DNA of 7,319 nucleotides from an uncultured Erwinia sp. (GTDB lineage: Bacteria; Pseudomonadota; Gammaproteobacteria; Enterobacterales; Enterobacteriaceae), in assembly GCA_946221915.1 (NCBI GenBank), contig CAMIKG010000107.1:1-7319 (forward strand), read 5' to 3'. Positions within the stretch are counted from its first letter, which is position 1. Each line of letters opens with the position of its first letter. A program made the translations under genes and the position numbers. This document shows, piece by piece, positions 5,218-7,319 of this stretch. Under the pieces are notes generated by a model. That model had not been told where the DNA came from. It ran no database searches and saw only the letters and a program-made list of their open reading frames with translations.

Positions 5218-5634
5218 ATGTGGTATCAACAAACCATCACACTAAAAGAGAAACCGCGCGGTTTTCATTGGGTTACCGATGAAATTGTCGATGCGTTGCC
5301 GCGCCTGCGCGAAGTGCAGACCGGGCTGCTGCACCTGTTGCTGCAACATACCTCGGCCTCACTGACGCTGAATGAAAATTGCGATCCCACCGTGCGCAGC
5401 GATATGGAGCAACACTTTTTGCGCCATGTCCCGGAAAATGCGCCTTACCAGCATGATTATGAGGGGGCTGATGATATGCCTGCGCATATCAAATCCTCGA
5501 TGATTGGGGTTTCCCTGCTGTTGCCGGTAAATCGTGGTCGTCTGGTGCTGGGCAGCTGGCAGGGGATCTGGCTGGGCGAGCATCGCATTCATGGCGGCTC
5601 GCGACGGATTGTCGCTACGCTACAAGGGGAATAA
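5218..5634 (+). CDS. yjbQ: YjbQ, UPF0047 family protein
   Basis: The 138-aa protein matches E. coli YjbQ over its whole length. UPF0047 landmarks are present: LLQHTSASLTLNEN (41-54), EGADDMPAH (82-90) and the signature around GSWQGIWLGEH (112-122), where the family commonly has GTWQ. The conserved His and Glu residues (H44, H90, E121, H122) cluster in the trimer active-site region of known structures. A weak thiamine-phosphate synthase activity has been reported for family members, but the physiological role is not settled. AGGAA (5206-5210) lies 7 nt before the ATG. It follows the dehydratase by 67 bp and overlaps yjbR's ribosome binding site at its 3' end, so it forms a pair with yjbR as in E. 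coli. Confidence 0.93.
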   Translation: MWYQQTITLKEKPRGFHWVTDEIVDALPRLREVQTGLLHLLLQHTSASLTLNENCDPTVRSDMEQHFLRHVPENAPYQHDYEGADDMPAHIKSSMIGVSLLLPVNRGRLVLGSWQGIWLGEHRIHGGSRRIVATLQGE

Positions 5635-5636
5635 TA

Positions 5637-5981
5637 ATGAAAACTTCGGATCTGCTGTCTTACTGCATGGATAAACCTGGCGCGGAGCAGAGCGTCCACA
5701 GTGACTGGAAAGCCACTCAGATCAAGGTGGATGATGTGCTGTTTGCCATGGTGCATGAAGTGCAGGGACGGCCGGCTGTATCGCTGAAAAGCTCGCCCGC
5801 GCTGGCGGAGCTGCTGCGCGACCAGCACCAGGATGTGCAGCCCAGCGCGCATCTGAATAAATCGCACTGGAGCACGCTCTATCTCGATGGCTCGCTGAAA
5901 GACTCGCAGATCTACTATCTGGTGGATGCCTCACTGCAGCAGGCGCTGAATACCCGCGCGGCTGGCAACGGTCACGGGTAA
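5637..5981 (+). CDS. yjbR: YjbR, MmcQ/YjbR family protein
   Basis: The 114-aa product is collinear with E. coli YjbR (about 118 aa): PGAEQSVHSDWKATQIKV (14-31), LFAMVHEVQGRPAVSLK (35-51) and HLNKSHWSTLYLDGSLKDSQIYYLVDASLQQA (72-103). The family has a double-wing fold resembling the CyaY/MmcQ group and is suspected to bind DNA; no function is established. Only 2 nt separate it from the yjbQ stop. Its Shine-Dalgarno AGGGGA (5625-5630) lies within the last yjbQ codons, so the two genes are almost certainly co-translated from one message. The C-terminal tail after residue 105 is poorly conserved and slightly short. Confidence 0.93.
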   Translation: MKTSDLLSYCMDKPGAEQSVHSDWKATQIKVDDVLFAMVHEVQGRPAVSLKSSPALAELLRDQHQDVQPSAHLNKSHWSTLYLDGSLKDSQIYYLVDASLQQALNTRAAGNGHG

Positions 5982-5982
5982 A

Positions 5983-6005
5983 CGGAGCCGGGAGACCCGG
6001 CTCCG
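5983..6005. terminator. Shared hairpin between convergent yjbR and the dehydrogenase gene
   Basis: CGGAGCCGGG (5983-5992) pairs perfectly with CCCGGCTCCG (5996-6005) around an AGA loop, a 10-bp GC-rich stem filling the 30-bp gap between two convergent genes. On the minus strand it is followed by TTTACC, a short T run, so it works best as terminator of the dehydrogenase. On the plus strand no T run follows, and it may act mainly as a 3' stability element or a weak terminator. Confidence 0.7.
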
Positions 6006-6011
6006 GCAGGG

Positions 6012-7076
6012 TCAGGCGGCGTTTTCGTTACGCAGCGTGTTGATATCAATCACAAAGCGATACTTCACGTCGCTTTTCAGCATCCGTTCATAGGCTTCGT
6101 TAATCTGATTCATATGAATCAGTTCGATATCAGACACGATGTTATGTTTGCCACAGAAATCCAGCATCTCCTGAGTTTCCGCGATGCCGCCGATCAGTGA
6201 ACCGGCGATGGCGCGGCGTTTAAAGATCAGGTTAAACACCTGCGGTGAGGGATGATCGTGTTCCGGCGCACCGACCAGCACCATGGTGCCATCACGGCGC
6301 AGTAGCGAGATAAACGGATTCAGATCGTGTTGTGCCGCAACGGTATTGACGATCAGATCAAAGCTGTTGGCATGCGCCGCCATCTCATCGGCATTTTTTG
6401 AGATAACCACTTCATCCGCGCCCAGACGCTTACCATCGTCGATTTTGGATGGGGAAGTGGTAAACAGCACCACATGCGCGCCCATCGCGTGGGCGATCTT
6501 CACCCCCATATGGCCCAGGCCGCCAAGACCGACCACGCCGACCTTCTTGCCCGGTCCTGCGCCCCAGTGGCTGAGCGGCGAGTAAGTCGTGATCCCGGCG
6601 CACAGCAGCGGCGCGGCGCCTGCCGGGTCGAGATTCTCCGGTACGCGCAACACAAAATCCTGATCCACAATCACCTGCGTGGAGTAACCGCCGTAGGTAA
6701 TGGCGCCCGTGTGGCGATCCTGGCCGTTGTAGGTGCCGACAAAACCGTTTTCGCAGTACTGCTCCAGACCCTCTTCACAGCTGGCACAGGTGCGACAGGA
6801 GTCGACGAGACAGCCGACGCCGACCAGATCGCCGACTTTATACTTCTTGCTGTCACTGCCTACCGCCGTGACGCGGCCGACAATCTCATGGCCTGGCACC
6901 ACCGGGAAAATGGTGTTGTGCCATTCATTGCGAGCCTGATGCAGGTCAGAGTGGCAGACGCCGCAAAACAGCACTTCGATTTGTACATCATGTTTACGCA
7001 GTTCACGTGGCTGATAGTCGAATGGCGCCAGCTTTGATTTCGCATCCTTAGCGGCCCAGGCGTGCGTAATATTCAT
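6012..7076 (-). CDS. Zinc-dependent NAD(P) alcohol/aldehyde dehydrogenase, YahK/CAD type
   Basis: The 354-aa protein is a medium-chain dehydrogenase closely resembling E. coli YahK, of the cinnamyl-alcohol-dehydrogenase-like class that mainly reduces aldehydes with NADPH. Catalytic zinc ligands are C41 (CGVCHSD), H63/E64 (PGHE) and C159 (LLCAGIT). Structural zinc cysteines are C94, C97, C100 and C108. The Rossmann motif GLGGLGHMG spans 183-191. The following FTTSPSK, with small polar residues instead of an acid after the second strand, suggests NADP(H) preference. A GDGDP-like loss or truncation is not seen; length is normal. The ATG at 7074-7076 has GGAG 6 nt upstream on the minus strand. 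It converges on yjbR and appears to be a single-gene unit. The physiological aldehyde is unknown, and it could be a paralogue of YahK rather than its orthologue. Confidence 0.93.
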   Translation of the reverse strand: MNITHAWAAKDAKSKLAPFDYQPRELRKHDVQIEVLFCGVCHSDLHQARNEWHNTIFPVVPGHEIVGRVTAVGSDSKKYKVGDLVGVGCLVDSCRTCASCEEGLEQYCENGFVGTYNGQDRHTGAITYGGYSTQVIVDQDFVLRVPENLDPAGAAPLLCAGITTYSPLSHWGAGPGKKVGVVGLGGLGHMGVKIAHAMGAHVVLFTTSPSKIDDGKRLGADEVVISKNADEMAAHANSFDLIVNTVAAQHDLNPFISLLRRDGTMVLVGAPEHDHPSPQVFNLIFKRRAIAGSLIGGIAETQEMLDFCGKHNIVSDIELIHMNQINEAYERMLKSDVKYRFVIDINTLRNENAA

Positions 7077-7194
7077 TGGTGTCTCCAGGTTGATGTCGTG
7101 TCGTGAAATGACTGTTTAACAGAAAACAGTAAAAGAAAGGACGCCTGTAAGAGTAGTCAATGCGCTGCGCGCTGGGTATGCCTGAAAATGTCTA
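7077..7194 (-). promoter_or_regulatory. Upstream region of the dehydrogenase with operator-like palindrome
   Basis: ACTGTTT (7111-7117) and AAACAGT (7124-7130) form a perfect 7-bp inverted repeat with a 6-bp spacer. Nested within it is CTGTT-T-AACAG (7112-7122). The block lies 35 nt before the dehydrogenase start codon. A -35-like TTGACT on the minus strand corresponds to 7155-7160, but no good -10 sits 16-18 bp from it. The palindrome could be an operator or a leader hairpin. Confidence 0.4.
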
Positions 7195-7218
7195 AATCTT
7201 GCCTGATTCTGCAAGATT
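7195..7218. promoter_or_regulatory. 8-bp inverted repeat, regulator-site candidate
   Basis: AATCTTGC (7195-7202) and GCAAGATT (7211-7218) are exact reverse complements separated by 8 bp. The layout resembles a dimeric operator, for example a LysR-type site with its inner ATC...GAT symmetry. It lies 119 bp upstream of the dehydrogenase start, a suitable place for an activator. No regulator gene is visible inside the window on this side. Confidence 0.45.
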
Positions 7219-7229
7219 GTGGGGGATTA

Positions 7230-7309
7230 AGCAGGGAGTCAAAAACCCCTCCTCCTGCGCGCAGTGAGTTGAAATGAGCAGGGAGCCAAACACCCCTCCT
7301 CCCGCGCGC
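7230..7309. repeat. Tandem pair of imperfect 33-nt direct repeats
   Basis: The 33-nt segments 7230-7262 and 7277-7309 are identical at 30 positions. Both open with AGCAGGGAG and end in GCGCGC, with a shared core of ACCCCTCCTCC. They are offset by 47 nt. The first copy contains the palindrome CTGCGCGCAG (7255-7264). The second runs into CCTCCTCCCG (7296-7305) pairing with CGGGGGGAGG at the window edge, one G-U wobble included. The pattern suggests a dispersed, hairpin-forming intergenic repeat that continues past the window. Confidence 0.6.
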
Positions 7310-7319
7310 GGGGGGAGGC

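Noticed and set aside
6474..7037. A 187-codon open frame on the + strand opposite the dehydrogenase
   Set aside because: It mirrors codons of the clearly real zinc dehydrogenase on the other strand, shows no recognisable domain, and has no separate promoter or ribosome binding site evidence.
7111..7130. LexA (SOS) box upstream of the dehydrogenase
   Set aside because: The CTG and CAG halves are 12 bp apart, not the 10 bp required. uvrA, the expected neighbouring SOS gene, would in E. coli present its 3' end here rather than its promoter.

Overview
The window looks like a chromosomal segment from a member of Enterobacterales, most likely of the Erwiniaceae (Pantoea/Erwinia) type. TyrB, YjbQ, YjbR and the YahK-like dehydrogenase read like close relatives of their E. 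coli counterparts. From memory, E. coli carries alr-tyrB-(yjbS)-aphA-yjbQ-yjbR-uvrA in one neighbourhood. Here tyrB and yjbQR are kept in that order, but the genes around and between them differ. The genus is inference and cannot be fixed from the sequence alone.

Left part (1-2860, + strand): a non-coding stretch with several small inverted repeats leads into an Lrp/AsnC-type regulator (205-684). A 236-bp regulatory gap follows, holding repeated TGCACAAAA-type motifs, a CRP-like half-palindrome pair and a possible attenuator. Next come a small YitT/DUF161-type membrane protein (921-1550) and tyrB, the aromatic aminotransferase (GTG start at 1612). A tight GC-rich hairpin sits between yitT and tyrB, and a strong intrinsic terminator follows tyrB.

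Central part (2948-5150): a DauR/YheO-type regulator on the minus strand faces away from a two-gene + strand operon. That operon encodes a RidA-family imine deaminase and a fold-type II PLP amino acid dehydratase that resembles eukaryotic-type L-serine dehydratase. The shared intergenic region carries three copies of a 17-bp palindrome, wTCAAC-N5-GTTGAw. Two of them lie on or just after a predicted extended -10 promoter. The simplest reading is a locally regulated amino acid catabolic module. The dehydratase would make the reactive intermediate 2-aminoacrylate, and its own RidA would remove it. The module occupies the place where E. coli has yjbS/aphA.

Right part (5218-7319): yjbQ and yjbR form a tightly packed pair. 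They converge on a zinc alcohol/aldehyde dehydrogenase of the YahK/CAD type (minus strand), with a shared hairpin between them. Upstream of the dehydrogenase are two clean inverted repeats that could be operators. At the right edge is a tandem pair of 33-nt imperfect direct repeats (30/33 identical), the second ending in a GC-rich hairpin, which resembles a dispersed intergenic repeat.

No rRNA, tRNA, CRISPR array, insertion sequence or phage gene is visible. All non-coding gaps are shorter than 300 bases.
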